A stretch of DNA of 64,000 nt from Nematopogon swammerdamellus (taxonomy: Eukaryota > Arthropoda > Insecta > Lepidoptera > Adelidae): contig OX336353.1 of the NCBI GenBank assembly GCA_946902875.1, forward strand, positions 18,179,151 through 18,243,150. The letters are read 5' to 3'. Shown one piece after another: positions 51,691 to 62,289 of this stretch. The number at the start of each line of letters is the position of its first letter. Positions within the stretch are counted from its first letter, which is position 1. A program made the position numbers and the translations under genes. The notes below the pieces were generated by a model. That model was not told the DNA's origin and searched no databases. It saw nothing but the letters and a program-made list of their open reading frames with translations.

Positions 51691-53072
51691 TAGTACTATA
51701 CATACATAGGTATTTACCGAGCGAGCGGCAGTTGGCGGCGCAGCGGCGCGGAGGCGGCGCGGCGGCGCGGTGGCGGCGCGGGGGAGGCGGCGCGGGGGAG
51801 GCGCGGCCTATAAACTCAACAGCGAACCGAGCAGCCACACTATATTCCTCTTTCACGCAAAAACTACAGAACAGACACAGAACAACTGAACAGATTTTGA
51901 TGAGCCTTTACAGTACTGTAGCTTATACATCAAAAAGGCTATAATTTATAAAGACATTGTGTAAATTTGCCCAAATATCGATAAATGTCAAGTAAGTCGG
52001 AAAAAATCCTGCCTTCTGAGAGCTATCTCGGCGTGCGCTGCATAAACCGTTATAGACCGATAGCGCTGGACTATTTTGAGGACATAAGTTAAAAAAATTC
52101 TAAACTTGCTTATTTCTTGCCTGTCGATACAGTCGTACATAAGAAGCATAATATTGCGTTTTGTGTCACATCTGTCACTTGCATTTTCAGCAATTCGAAG
52201 ATTTGTGGTTGTTTTTTTTAATTCCATTCAAAACTGGCAAAATTAATCTAAACTTTAAAATAATTATGCTATCATATCTAGGATAGCCTGCGGAGTGTGC
52301 AAACCCAGTTTGTGTCATCTTCGTCCAGTGCAAACTGACCTATGGTCAGTATGTAAAAACAGTGCCTAAAACAAAATTAGAATTGACAAAATTGTTATTT
52401 CCTATCTCAGATCACTTACATATGCCCATTAAATGAATTTGTGCCAAATTAGGCCTCGCAATTTTAAGATTTTCGAATATGTTATTTTTCCAAGCTACAA
52501 AAGCTTCAAAAAAATATTAGAATTATTAGAGATTACATATTCAATTTCATAAATGCATGAAAAATGTACATTGTAAATTTGTGTCATTTTCATGCTCGAA
52601 ATAAATGAATAAAACACAAAAATAGTTGTTGCGGTCAAAGCGGACGGACGCGGGCAGGTGGCGGCGGGCGGGGGGCATACGCACGCACACACGTTCGTTC
52701 GGTACCTACGATTTCTTCTATGCGAAGCGACGCCACGGCCGGCCGCGGCGCCTGGCGTGCCTCGCCCGCCGCGCCGCCCGCGCCCGCACTCTTCCCCGCG
52801 CTCGCACTTCGTACGAAGAAGTTTGGTATCTACCTACCTATAGAGATAATAATGCAGTGCGAATTTTGTACAAAGCGCGCGTCTGCAATCTCAATTCCTA
52901 CGAATGTCAATGGTCAATGTGGTCAATATTATTTTAGATTGACGCTTCGATTCGCTTAAAATTTGCATAAGTTCAAACTGACCCACCTTTCATGACCCTA
53001 ACACAATCGTGCTGAACTAATATCCCGTTTTCTGTGAGAACTAGAAACTTCGTCATGAACTTTTGTTTTGGT
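51691..53072. other. Unassigned stretch with two GC-rich patches
   Basis: GGCGGCGCG-type repeats fill 51728-51808, and 52720-52812 is almost all G and C. The overlapping ORFs in several frames reflect composition. A CpG-rich first exon or promoter is possible at either patch, but no start, splice site or protein motif supports it. Confidence 0.35.
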
Positions 53073-53272
53073 NNNNNNNNNNNNNNNNNNNNNNNNNNNN
53101 NNNNNNNNNNNNNNNNNNNNNNNNNNNNNNNNNNNNNNNNNNNNNNNNNNNNNNNNNNNNNNNNNNNNNNNNNNNNNNNNNNNNNNNNNNNNNNNNNNNN
53201 NNNNNNNNNNNNNNNNNNNNNNNNNNNNNNNNNNNNNNNNNNNNNNNNNNNNNNNNNNNNNNNNNNNNNNNN
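53073..53272. other. Assembly gap, 200 N
   Basis: Exactly 200 unknown bases, a round number typical of a scaffolding gap of unknown true size. Open frames called across it are artefacts. Confidence 0.98.
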
Positions 53273-53589
53273 TTAGAGTTACACGAAGATAGTGTATGGT
53301 GAGGTTGTTTCTCTAAAATAGTTCTAAAAAAAATCCGCGACAGAATATATCCTACCTTTTATGTGGAAGCCACTATAGCCAAAATAGTGAACCAAAAATA
53401 CATTTAATTGGATACTGTATTTGCAATTCATATTTTATAGTTTTGAATTAATTCTTATGAAAATACATACTTTTATCGCTTCTGGTATTTAAAGTAGATA
53501 AACTTTGGCTGTTACACTAAGTAATTTGGACAAATAGTTTAAAAGATACGACGATGACAAAGCGCTTCTCTCAGCGGGGCGAGGCGAAT

Positions 53590-53668
53590 ATGTTTGTATG
53601 AATTTCCTCCATAAAATTTAAGCCGATCATCTAAATTCGATTAAAATTACTACACGCACATTTAGCTA
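53590..53668 (+). repeat. Family H internal fragment
   Basis: ATGAATTTCCTCCATAAAAT, AAGCCGATCATCTAAATTCG and ACACGCACATTTAGCTA match the middle of family H. It is cut at 53668 exactly where the palindromic array begins. Confidence 0.6.
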
Positions 53669-54729
53669 CTAGCTTTTGCCCGCGGCTTCGCTCGCGTGGA
53701 ATTCGTATTTCAAAGAAGAAAGTAAGTAATTGAGGGCGAGGCCGAAGGCCGAGCTGCGTTCAGAAAGACTATAAACCTTCTCGAAGAAAGTAAGTAAGAA
53801 AGGGCGAGGCCGTAGGCCGAGCTGCGTTCAGGAAAACGATACACCATCTCTAAGTAAATACATAAGTAATTAAGGGCGAGGCCGAAGGCCGAGCTTCGTT
53901 CAGGAAGACCATAAACCTTCTCGAAGAAAGAAAGTCATTAAGGGCGAGGCCGAAGGCCGAGCTGCGTTCAGGAAGATAATAAACCTTCTCGAAGACAGTA
54001 AGTAACTATGGGCGGGGCCGAAGGCCGAACTGCGTTCAAGAAGAGGATAAACCTTCAGCAAGAGCATAAACCTTCTCGGTGAAAGTAAGTATAAGCTATG
54101 GGTGAGGCCGAAGGCCTAGCTGCATTCAGGAAGAGGATAAAGCTTCTCGATGAAAGTAAGTAACGCAGAGCAGCCTTCGGCCTCGCCCTTAGTTACTTAC
54201 TTTCTTAGATAAGGTTTTTGGTCTTCCTGAACGCAGCTCGGCCTTCGGCATCGCCCATAGTTACTTACTGTCTTCGAGAAGGTTTATTGTCTTCTTGAAC
54301 GCAGCTCGGCCTTCGGCCTCGCTCTTAATTACTTACTTTCTTCGAGAGGGTTTATGGTTTCCTGAACGCAGCTCGGCCTTCGGCCTCGCTCTTAATTACT
54401 TACTTTCTTCGAGAACGTTTATGGTTTCCTGAACGCAGCTCGGCCTTCGGCCTCGCCCTTAATTACTTATTTACTTAGAGATGGTTTATCGTTTTCGTGA
54501 ACGCAGCTCGGCTTACGACCTCGCCCTCTGTTACTTACTTTCTTCGAGAAGGTTTATAGTCTTTCTGAACGCAGCTCGGCCTTCGGCCTCGCCCTCAGTA
54601 ACTTACTTTCTTCGAGAAGGTTTATTAGTCTTCCTGCATGCAGTTCGGCCTTCGGCCTCGCCCTCGGTTACTTACTTTCTTCTTTGAAATACGAATTTCA
54701 CGCGAGCGAAGCCGCGGGCAAAAGCTAGT
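53669..54729. mobile_element. Palindromic element: inverted 65-70-bp tandem arrays, CTAG end on both sides
   Basis: The left boundary reads CTAGCTTTTGCCCGCGGCTT and the right boundary AAGCCGCGGGCAAAAGCTAG, so the family H 3' end is present twice in inverted orientation, flanked by A and T. Inside are about six units (53734-54160) of a 65-72-bp repeat with GGGCGAGGCCGAAGGCCGAG, then, after a centre near 54165, about eight units of the same repeat reversed (54172-54690). Each unit also contains CTTCTCGAAGAAAGTAAGTA. There is no coding sequence. Confidence 0.85.
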
Positions 54730-55593
54730 ATAAAAATAAAAATATGTATCTTTGCCGAACAAAGGTCTGGACGCAGCAATGAAAGGGTTGCTCATTTGGC
54801 CGCGTAACAAGCTTCCCAGCGACGAACATACATAGCGTCTTGCTGAACTCTAGTTCGACCGTGTTCGGCCCGTGTACGCGCACCGGTTGTCGGAACGTGT
54901 CAGTCAGTGGTGAAAAGGAAGAGGTAAATAGTGAAAGGTTTAAGAGCTGCGTTTTGGGGAAGCCGGGTCGCGTATTAAATGTATTCGTCGCCATGTGGCA
55001 TGGCATGGACTCCCGGAGATCTATAGAAATCGTCATAAATGCTTTAGGCAAGGGTTTCTTCCGTAGTTTATGTATATAGTTTATTGTTTATTGTATAATT
55101 TCATCCATAGGTAGGTAACCTTCGCTTGGGCATGTCGAAAATTCCGCCAGTTCTAAATTCAATGCAAAGAAGTACCTATACTGACGAACAAACTTCGCAA
55201 GTCACAATGTTTTGTTAGTACTTTATAAGTATTATATTATAGCAACTTACAAATAATTCACTCATCCCACTCACAAGAACATTAATATTTACAGCATAAA
55301 CATGAATACTGAGGAATCTGTGTCTTATGGTTCGAAAGTAGTTCCGCTCGCGTTAATTCGGACTGACAATAAATCGGACATCGATTTCTTTCGACTTACC
55401 TTATTTCTGCCCCTACACCTAACGTACATAACTATTTATTACAATACAAAAAATTAATACAGCATAAATATAAAATTTGTCAAATAATAAAATTTACTAG
55501 CGACCGATTTCACCATCTTCCGGCCAAAATGTACTTGCCCGACAACTCCTTTGAACCTGTCCTCCCTTGAACGTAACTTAACCAGAAGTGGTA
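54730..55593. other. Unassigned stretch
   Basis: The part 55081-55310 shares blocks with 12479-12740 (dispersed repeat). The ORFs at 54725-55079 have no recognised domain and lie in opposite frames. Confidence 0.35.
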
Positions 55594-56000
55594 AAAATTA
55601 CAAATAAAAAAAAACCCGACCCTTAAAAAGTCAAAAATAATTTCCGTTTACTAACTACTAACAAGTAAACTAACTAACGGAGTCGGGTGACCGCTAAGTA
55701 TAATTCAGAGCTGCGTGGCAATTTACTTAGCGCTCCCCCGCTTTTATTTCACCCCGAACTTTTATTTCAAGCATTTAAAAAAAAACGCATGCCAATCGGT
55801 CCACTTTTTAAAAGAATTAATTTTTTGATTACTTAATTACTTGATTATTTGATTACAAACCTAACAACCATTCCCATTAAACCAGCTTTCCAATAAAAGA
55901 ACCGCATCCAAATCCGTCTATCCGTTTGGGAGCTACGATGCAACAGACAGACAAACACACATTAAACTTATAACACCCCTCTTTTTTCGTCGGAGGTTAA
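55594..56000 (+). mobile_element. Family G element, degraded foldback
   Basis: It has AAACCCGACCCTTAAAAAGTC, then a rearranged arm (CTAACTACTAACAAGTAAAC), AATCGGTCCACTTTTTAAAA and the end TTTTTTCGTCGGAGGTTAA. The right foldback arm is mostly deleted compared with 20581-20804. Confidence 0.6.
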
Positions 56001-56366
56001 GCTACCTTCAAGTGTTGCGCTATCACCACATCCATTACTTATCAATACAACCCACTTCCGAACCGGTCACCACTACCAACATCTCTACCTCAGTAAGGGT
56101 TTTTAGTGTGTTGTAAATAAATTGTTCCCGATATATCAACCCTGACTGCCCACCTTGGCGTCGACTAAGCGACCACGTCGCGCACCGCCGCCGCCGCCGC
56201 GCGCCGCGCGCCCGGGCCAAAGTGTCTCGCGCACGGTCGGGGAGACTTATGAGAAACTGGACCCCCTGGGAAATAAACGTTGGTCTGTCGCCTCCACATC
56301 CACATACCGGTACACAATGGGACAAGTTCTTTGGAGCGCTTAACGGTTCCTACGCGGACGTGTAGG
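56001..56366. other. Unassigned stretch
   Basis: Contains a short GC-rich patch at 56170-56240 (CCGCCGCCGCCGCGCGCCGC). No gene supported. Confidence 0.3.
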
Positions 56367-56629
56367 TTTTTTTTTTATGGAAACTGACACGTTTGGCTAC
56401 TGACTGACACGATAGGGTTTATCCCGGCCGGGTTGGATGAACCACCGCACTGAATGAATGGTCGGCCGAAACGGCTATGTAAATAGTTTGTGTTTTCCTT
56501 CCAGTTCAGTGTAGCCGGCACGACCGAGGGGAGGCACTGACGTGGCACCAAGTTCACCCGGTGTTATGGGCTGACATCGTGGATGTTGTAGGTGATGTAA
56601 GCCAACCGTGTAAGTTTCCATAAAAAAAA
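56367..56629. mobile_element. Family A SINE remnants in inverted orientation
   Basis: A 36-bp minus-strand tail (56367-56402, ATGGAAACTGACACG) is followed by a plus-strand copy (56411-56629) running from GGGTTTATCCCGGCCGGGTT to AGTTTCCATAAAAAAAA. The head is missing from both. Confidence 0.7.
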
Positions 56630-56685
56630 GAACTGGAGGAAAATTGGAGAGGCGTGTGTCCAGCAGTGGGGTCGGTTGGTTGGGC
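56630..56685 (+). pseudogene. RTE-type LINE RT end, short fragment
   Basis: ACTGGAGGAAAATTGGAGAG with CGTGTGTCCAGCAGTGG encodes WRKIGEACVQQW, the conserved RTE-type terminus. It lies directly after the A run of the preceding SINE. Confidence 0.55.
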
Positions 56686-56929
56686 GAAGGTGTTCGGTTT
56701 CTCTGCGAAGAGTGCTGCGGAGCTAGGCTAGGAGAGAATGGAATAGAATGTAAACTATTAATTGCACACAATTGAAAGAAAAGCAGTGCATGTAAAGAAT
56801 CAAGGAAATACAAAAGTGCGCAAAGGCGAACTTAACACTGATAAGTTATCTTTTCCAGTCAACCTTTGGTTGTTTGAGACGCGATTGTGAAAAGATTGGT
56901 TGGAAGATTTTATGGAAACCGGTTGAGCG

Positions 56930-57136
56930 GCTTGTGCCGTAGTTTTCTCCGCCCGCTCTCATATTTGACTTCTCTGCTAACCTCATAAGCCATTTAGCGT
57001 GATAGTAAGTAGCCTATAGTTGATGGGAAGAATGAAGCTAACCGTAGATTTTTTTTATTAAAATCGGTTCAGTGGTTCTCGAGTTATAAGTGAACAGACA
57101 GACAGAAAGCAGACGTTGGATTTTATTAAAGGTAAG
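56930..57136 (+). mobile_element. Dispersed element, uninterrupted copy
   Basis: TCCGCCCGCTCTCATATTTG through TTGATGGGAAGAATGAAGCT to AAGCAGACGTTGGATTTTAT shows the uninterrupted form of the element split at 45867-46560. A GACAGACAGA run lies before the end. Confidence 0.6.
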
Positions 57137-57543
57137 GAATAAGGATTTGCAACTTAGCTTAGAACAAGATGCCATCCATGCTAAAGGGTGACAGGTTAGC
57201 CACCTCTCTGGCAAGTACAGATGACCATACGCCTGAGGGGATACTTCACGCAGACTTTACTTGTCGACATTGAAAGCACAGACTCACAAAGGAAAGTTTT
57301 AGAAAAAGTCCTTTTCATCGTCATTCATATAAATGTGGAAAAGCCTGAGAGGATTTCTTCACACGGCTGACGTAAGCTTCGTCTCTAGGATTGTGTTTGA
57401 AGACGCCCTCGAATGCGTCTCGTTTGACACTGCTTTCACACTGGGATGAGTACCACTGCACTGAGCAAGATACCGTTTTGCTTCATACTGTACTATACTG
57501 TCGCTAAACTATAGAGAACATTTCTATTTTCATGGTCTTTTCA

Positions 57544-57909
57544 TCAATACTAATAACAAATCTGTAAGGGATGGTCATGGAGTAAATTGCTTTGTTTTAT
57601 GAGATACTGCGTTTGTAGACTCTATGTATGATACTAAAACTAAATTGACGATTTTTAGAAATCTTTTCTGTATGTATGTATGTTCATCCATAACTCTTAA
57701 CCGATCATCCGAATTCGATGAAACTTAGTACAAGCACATACGGGACACAGGATAGGCTAATTATAATTCAGTTCCGGTTACGCTAATGTGTGGCTCTCAT
57801 ACAAACCGAATTGTTCCGCGCGCCGAAATAAATGTATGGTAGCGGGCTTACTTACTTTCTTATTTTTTAATACGAATTCCACGCGAGCGAAGCCGCGGGC
57901 AAAAGCTAG
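57544..57909 (+). mobile_element. Family H Helitron-like element, complete (reference copy)
   Basis: It starts TCAATACTAATAACAAATCT after A and ends GCGAGCGAAGCCGCGGGCAA then AAGCTAG before T. CGCG...CGCG in the GCGAGCGAAGCCGCGG block gives a short stem just upstream of the CTAG end, as in Helitrons. The interior holds TATGTATGTATG, TCCGAATTCGATGAAACTTA and GGGACACAGGATAGGCT. It has no coding capacity. Confidence 0.75.
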
Positions 57910-58011
57910 TAATATAATATTTCTTTTGACGTAGAATACGTCTTATAGTTTCGGGTTATATTGCAGTGGCTATAGAGTGGCATATTCGATATTTCAGGAA
58001 GACAACTTTGC

Positions 58012-58298
58012 ACCGTGTGGGGCCGGCATTTTAAAAGAATACCCCCACTGCGTGTCTCCCCGTGTATGTCTTCTTATATTACTAGGTGGTACGGTTCAAC
58101 CTTCCGGGTTGGCACCACCGCACTGAATGAAAGGTCGGTCGAAACGGCTATGTAAATAGTTTGTGTTTTCCGTCCAGTTCAGTGTAGCCGACAAGACCGG
58201 AGGGAAGCACTGACGTGGCACCTAGTTCACCCGGTGTTATGGGCTGACATCACAGATGTTGTAGGCGATGTAGCCAACCGTGTCAGTTTCCTTATAAA
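58012..58298 (+). mobile_element. Composite SINE: D head joined to A tail
   Basis: ACCGTGTGGGGCCGGCATTT and TCTCCCCGTGTATGTCTTC pass directly to TTACTAGGTGGTACGGTTCA and the A tail, ending GTCAGTTTCCTTATAAAA. The composite junction is about 20 bp shorter than at 25019 (AAAAGGCGACTAAGGGATA is deleted). Confidence 0.75.
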
Positions 58299-59106
58299 AC
58301 AACAAATGGCGTATGAAAATACGTATAGATATAGCATAATAGATGGCGCTGACAGCGGCGGAGGTAGGGTGACCTTTTGTTTTGATAGCTGATAGGATTC
58401 GAAACCCCGTATGGCTGTGCGTATCACCAATGAGTTCGTTGTTGATGAGAAAAACTCTTCATCACTAGATATGAAATTTTCCTATTGAAAAGTTAATTTC
58501 AGCAGTAAATTTAATTGTATAAACTACTTCCAGTTAACATATACAATTAAATGAATAAAGAACATTTTTGTATTTGCATATTTTATTGTTTATTTCACAC
58601 GATTTGACAATAAAATAAGGTACAAAAGGCCGGCTTAATGCAGATCCGCATTATATTCAAGCAAATTTCGTTTTAAATAAAAAAAGTTTTTATTTACCTA
58701 TTTAATGTACCTAAATATGTATACATGAAACTTATTGATTTTTTTTTACTCGACTTTAAGGAGGGAACGACCCAATGGAGGGAAATTATTTTTATCTTTC
58801 AATTTGAATATAGCATGTTTTTTACGGAATTTAAATAAATCAAGCGTTCACACCACCGCAGACGAAAATGTTTCCCTCCAAACCAGCCAGATTATAGTAA
58901 TACTGAGTATGGTCGTGTGGGCCCCAAGCACATCTTGCTTCAGACGCAAGAACACACTCGCCTTATTTCTTTTTAACCCTCACCATTTTACTTTTCACGG
59001 CGGCGCTTTAAGAGTTCGTCACCGTACATGCATACTTGACGCTTTTTGAAAAGAATTTCATAAAATATTAAAGCATTTTGAATGCAAACACAGCGGCACC
59101 GGTAAA
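58299..59106. other. Unassigned stretch
   Basis: AT-rich. The 104-codon ORF at 58735-59049 has no recognised domain. No repeat copy seen. Confidence 0.3.
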
Positions 59107-59455
59107 TACACACACACACACCCTCTCTCACCCTCACACACACACACACACACACACCACACGCTCTATTCCGACAATCAGGGTAAGCAGAGTAATCGGT
59201 GTTGCGCTGCAAGTACTCTGGTAAATTACAGCACAACACCGACCGCCACGTTTAGCAAAGTATTTAGTAGATAACTATCAAGCAGCAATTAAGGCACGAA
59301 TGCCCACCTGCTGCATGACTCGGTTGAAAGGCCGTGCCAAGGTGAAAGGTGGATTGCCTGTCGCCGTTAAGCACGGCATCTTGCCCTTATACCTTAGTCG
59401 CCTTTTACGAGAGATGCAGTGGGGATATAATTTTTATGTACCGGCCCCACACAGC
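59107..59455 (-). mobile_element. Family D element with CA microsatellite
   Basis: The minus strand runs from GTGTGGGGCCGGTACATAAA (59455) through the ACTAAGGTATAAGGGCAAG block to AATCGGTGTTGCGCTGC. Its tail passes into a CA/GT microsatellite at 59107-59160 interrupted by CCCTCTCTCACCCTC. Confidence 0.75.
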
Positions 59456-59842
59456 GACACAGATAAATAAGTTTTCAAAATTCATATTTGGAAGCATTTT
59501 TATTTTCGACGTAGGCGACGTAATAATTTTTTGAGGCTTGCACGCACCAGGTTTCGTAATAATTTTTAATTTATCAATCAATCAATTTCCATAAAAAAAA
59601 AAAAAAAATTTATAAAGCACATGCAATCGCCAACTTCCGTTGAACAAGCGAACCAAAAGCTACCCATCCAATGGACGCGCGGTAGAGGGAGACAGAAGGT
59701 GGACTGGCGAGCGAGACGGGGCATCGAAGCTTCTGGTGCCATGAGAGCTGTGTGCTACATACTAAAACGTAAAATAAAACTAATTCTTTGCGTTAGTTTT
59801 TTGGCTGCATTTTAAAGAAAACTTTGTTTAACAGCTTTGTTT
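59456..59842. other. Unassigned stretch
   Basis: The ORF at 59621-59815 contains GRGRQKVDWRARRG, faintly like the basic GRP-RW segment of LINE RT ends, but not enough to call. Confidence 0.3.
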
Positions 59843-60230
59843 TTAACCCCCTACGCAAACGGAGTGATGTTATTATGTTATTATAAGTTTAAAGTGTGTG
59901 TGTATGTGTGTGTCTGCTGTGGCATCGTAGCTCCCAAACGGATGGACCGATTTGGATGCGGTTTTTTTTATAGAAAGCTGGTTTAATAGGGAATGTTCTT
60001 AGCTATATTTGTAAGCAAGTAATCAAAAAATCATTATCATAAAAAATGGACCGATTTGTATGTTTTTTTAAAGCTTGAAATAAACGTTTAATTACAAATT
60101 TAAAAAACCCCGTCCCTTAAAAAGTCAAAAATAATTTCCGTTTACTTAATGAAATGAAAAATAAAATATAAAAACTCAGAGCTGCACGGGAATTTACTTA
60201 GCGGTCCCTTAAGTAAGTAAGTAAACATAA
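59843..60230 (-). mobile_element. Family G element
   Basis: The plus strand opens TTAACCCCCTACGCAAACGG, carries a GTGTGTGTATGTGTGTGT run, CTCCCAAACGGATGGACCGA and then CCCCGTCCCTTAAAAAGTCA. It is the reverse orientation of 20581-21076, with a shortened foldback part. Confidence 0.65.
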
Positions 60231-60440
60231 TTATTATGATGCATAGTGCTTCTAGTTAGTACACTAAAGCAGATCATTTCATCGCTCTACCGGCGCTAGA
60301 ATGTTTAATATTGAGCCATTTGCATACTCTCGTGGCACTCATCGGATTATTGAAACACACCATTATCGTATTAGCATGTCTGATGACGCGATTCAGACTT
60401 TAGGTCGACAGAAATTGAGTTGTTTTTTGGAAACGGCAAT

Positions 60441-61122
60441 AAAAAAAACCGGCCAAGTGCGAGTCGAACTCGCGCACCGAGGTTTCCGTATCGCCATGTC
60501 ATGGCTAGCGCCACTCACGCCATCTAGAAATGCTTCATATTAGTTAAATGTCATGAATAGTTAAAATGCTTCATAATATATTCGGTAGACGGCGCGCGCG
60601 CATACACTTTTTGGTTTCTTCTATGGGGACCCCCGTGAATTTTTTACTTTTTCTTATTTTTATTATTTGTTGTTATATCGGCCATAATAACACATAATAA
60701 CACATACGGGCGAGGACTCATCCATTGTTTCTAGTGCCCAAGTCGCGGACAAACTTACTACGCCACTCACCAGTTAGTCGTGCCTTGACACTGCTCAATG
60801 AATTGACTGCACAGGTTCCGGAGTTGGACATATTTGCCTCCTCAGTTCGGGAGTTCGCAAATACTGTCATGAAGCACCTGAATCGGTAATTCCTATATAT
60901 GATGTTTTGGGTAAATCTGTAAGGTCATGTATAATTATAAATAAATAAATAAATAAATAAATAAATATTCTGTGAAAATTTCAACGGGCTACCTATTACG
61001 GTTCAAGAGATACAGCCCTCGGACAGACAGACAGGCAGACAGTCGGACGAACGGACAGACAGACAGACAGACGGCGTAGGCTTAGTAATAGGCTTCCGTA
61101 CGGGATACGGAACCCTAAAAAA
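60441..61122 (-). mobile_element. Family E element interrupted by a LINE
   Basis: The minus-strand copy runs from TTTTTAGGGTTCCGTATCCC (61122) to GTTCGACTCGCACTTGGCC at 60443. Between ATAATAACACAT (60684-60695) and ATTCTGTGAAAATTTCAACG (60966) the expected contiguous E sequence is split by about 270 bp of LINE. Confidence 0.75.
60707..60889 (+). pseudogene. LINE RT C-terminus with AAAT tail, nested in E
   Basis: An open frame of 60 codons plus stop reads RARTHPLFLVPKSRTNLLRH, SPVSRALTLLNELTAQVPEL and DIFASSVREFANTVMKHLNR. VPKSRTNLxRHSPVSRAL is a pattern I recognise from the C-termini of insect non-LTR RT proteins. A short 3' UTR and an AAATAAATAAATAAATAA tail follow to 60965. It is strongly 5'-truncated but otherwise undamaged, so the insertion is fairly young. 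Confidence 0.65.
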
Positions 61123-61286
61123 GTGTGCGACCGATCGAAAGACGCTGCTTCCAATGAGAGCGAAGCATCATGCTTGCAATAGTTTCCGCCAATTGGTAAT
61201 ATAGAGACAAACGTTAATTTTTTTATCAATCGATTCTACAAGCACAGGGAGAAAGAACGAACGAGAAAACCCGTTTATAGTATTTT

Positions 61287-61579
61287 TTTATGAAAACCAA
61301 CATGGGTGGCTCTGCCGAGAGACCAATAGTGCAGTCGACAGAGCCAAAACATCCCTCCTCGCGAAACCACGCTCCGTTAGGTGCCATGCCAGTAGATTTG
61401 TGGACTGTTGCTAGGCTGTCTTTCTAACCTGTTAATACGACGTTTGAATGTCGAAATCCGTGGAATCCGAACCACGGTCAGCCTCCAACGGTCGAGCGGT
61501 CACCCATCCAAGTACTGACCGCGCTCAGGATTGCTTAACAACAGGCGACCGACCGCACCACCGAGCTACCGAGGCTGAC
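61287..61579 (-). mobile_element. Chimera: family A SINE head joined to a LINE 3' end
   Basis: On the minus strand the tRNA/5S head (GTCAGCCTCGGTAGCTCGGT through the B box GGTTCGGATTCC, 61579-61458) is followed not by the A central domain but by a LINE end. The frame FKRRINRLERQPSNSPQIYW then HGT and stop corresponds to FKRRVNKLDDD at 48986-49147. The chimera closes with ACCCATGTTGGTTTTCATAA and an A run, so it has a complete retroposon-like 3' end. Confidence 0.7.
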
Positions 61580-61953
61580 TTTCAAATAAAATTTTTAATT
61601 TCATACACTTTATTTTCACGTTTATAGAATAGTGCTTATTATTATAGGTGTTTATTATAAATTTGACATAGGTATTTTAAATTAATGTCATAATTAGTAA
61701 AAGTACATAGTATAGTGGCGTCGTCGGCGATCAAACCATTTTACAGTATACGTTAATATTTCATGAGTATCCCCCTTTAGCGTGCAACACCTCCACGACT
61801 TACAGTTCATTCGGTATGGAAGTCCCCAAAGTACCGAAACATTCAAATGCATAATTTTAAATTCAGATTCCACTCAATCGTTCCGCGCTTTGGGCGAAAT
61901 TTAAATTATAAACTGTATTAATTATTTGTGCAATGTCGTGTGTGTATTGCTGA
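61580..61953. other. Unassigned AT-rich stretch
   Basis: No gene or repeat copy recognised. Confidence 0.3.
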
Positions 61954-62289
61954 AATTCAAATGGATGTGCTCGTCTCCAGTGGCTTGACATTCGGCATCG
62001 CAGGAATACTCACATACTCTCTCTTCTCTTCTGCACTCTGAATGACCCTGGCGCACCTAAATATTTGAGTGAACGGTTCCAATACCTCAGTTCTCATGGG
62101 CTGGGCTTGAGGTCCGCTGACAACCTACTTCTAACCATACCGGGTCACTCTAGTTCGTGCTACGCTGACTCTTTCACCGTTCGTGCAGCCAAGCTGTGGA
62201 ATCGGCTACCTCTATACATTCGTATTTCTCCTACTATCAAAATTTTTAAAAAGAATATTTACAATTATTACTTGACCTCCTCAGTGTAA
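61954..62289 (+). pseudogene. Jockey/CR1-like LINE RT C-terminal domain, open frame
   Basis: A frame of 111 codons plus stop reads RLQWLDIRHRRNTHILSLFC, LNDPGAPKYLSERFQYLSSH, GLGLRSADNLLLTIPGHSSS, SFTVRAAKLWNRLPLYIRIS and IFKKNIYNYYLTSSV. The RLxWLxIxxRRxxHxLSL start, the APxYLxERF segment and the SFTVxAAxLWNxLP motif are the ordered features of this domain. The endonuclease and catalytic YxDD parts are absent upstream. It is the longest recognisable protein fragment here. The 3' flank contains ATACAAATACAAATG (62648) as a possible tail. Confidence 0.75.

Noticed and set aside
51651..51944. Glycine/arginine-rich ORF, or CpG-island first exon
   Set aside because: A simple GGCGGCGCG repeat explains the open frames. 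No evidence for transcription start or splicing in the sequence.
53034..53302. Three overlapping ORFs across unknown residues
   Set aside because: They are open only because of the 200-N assembly gap.
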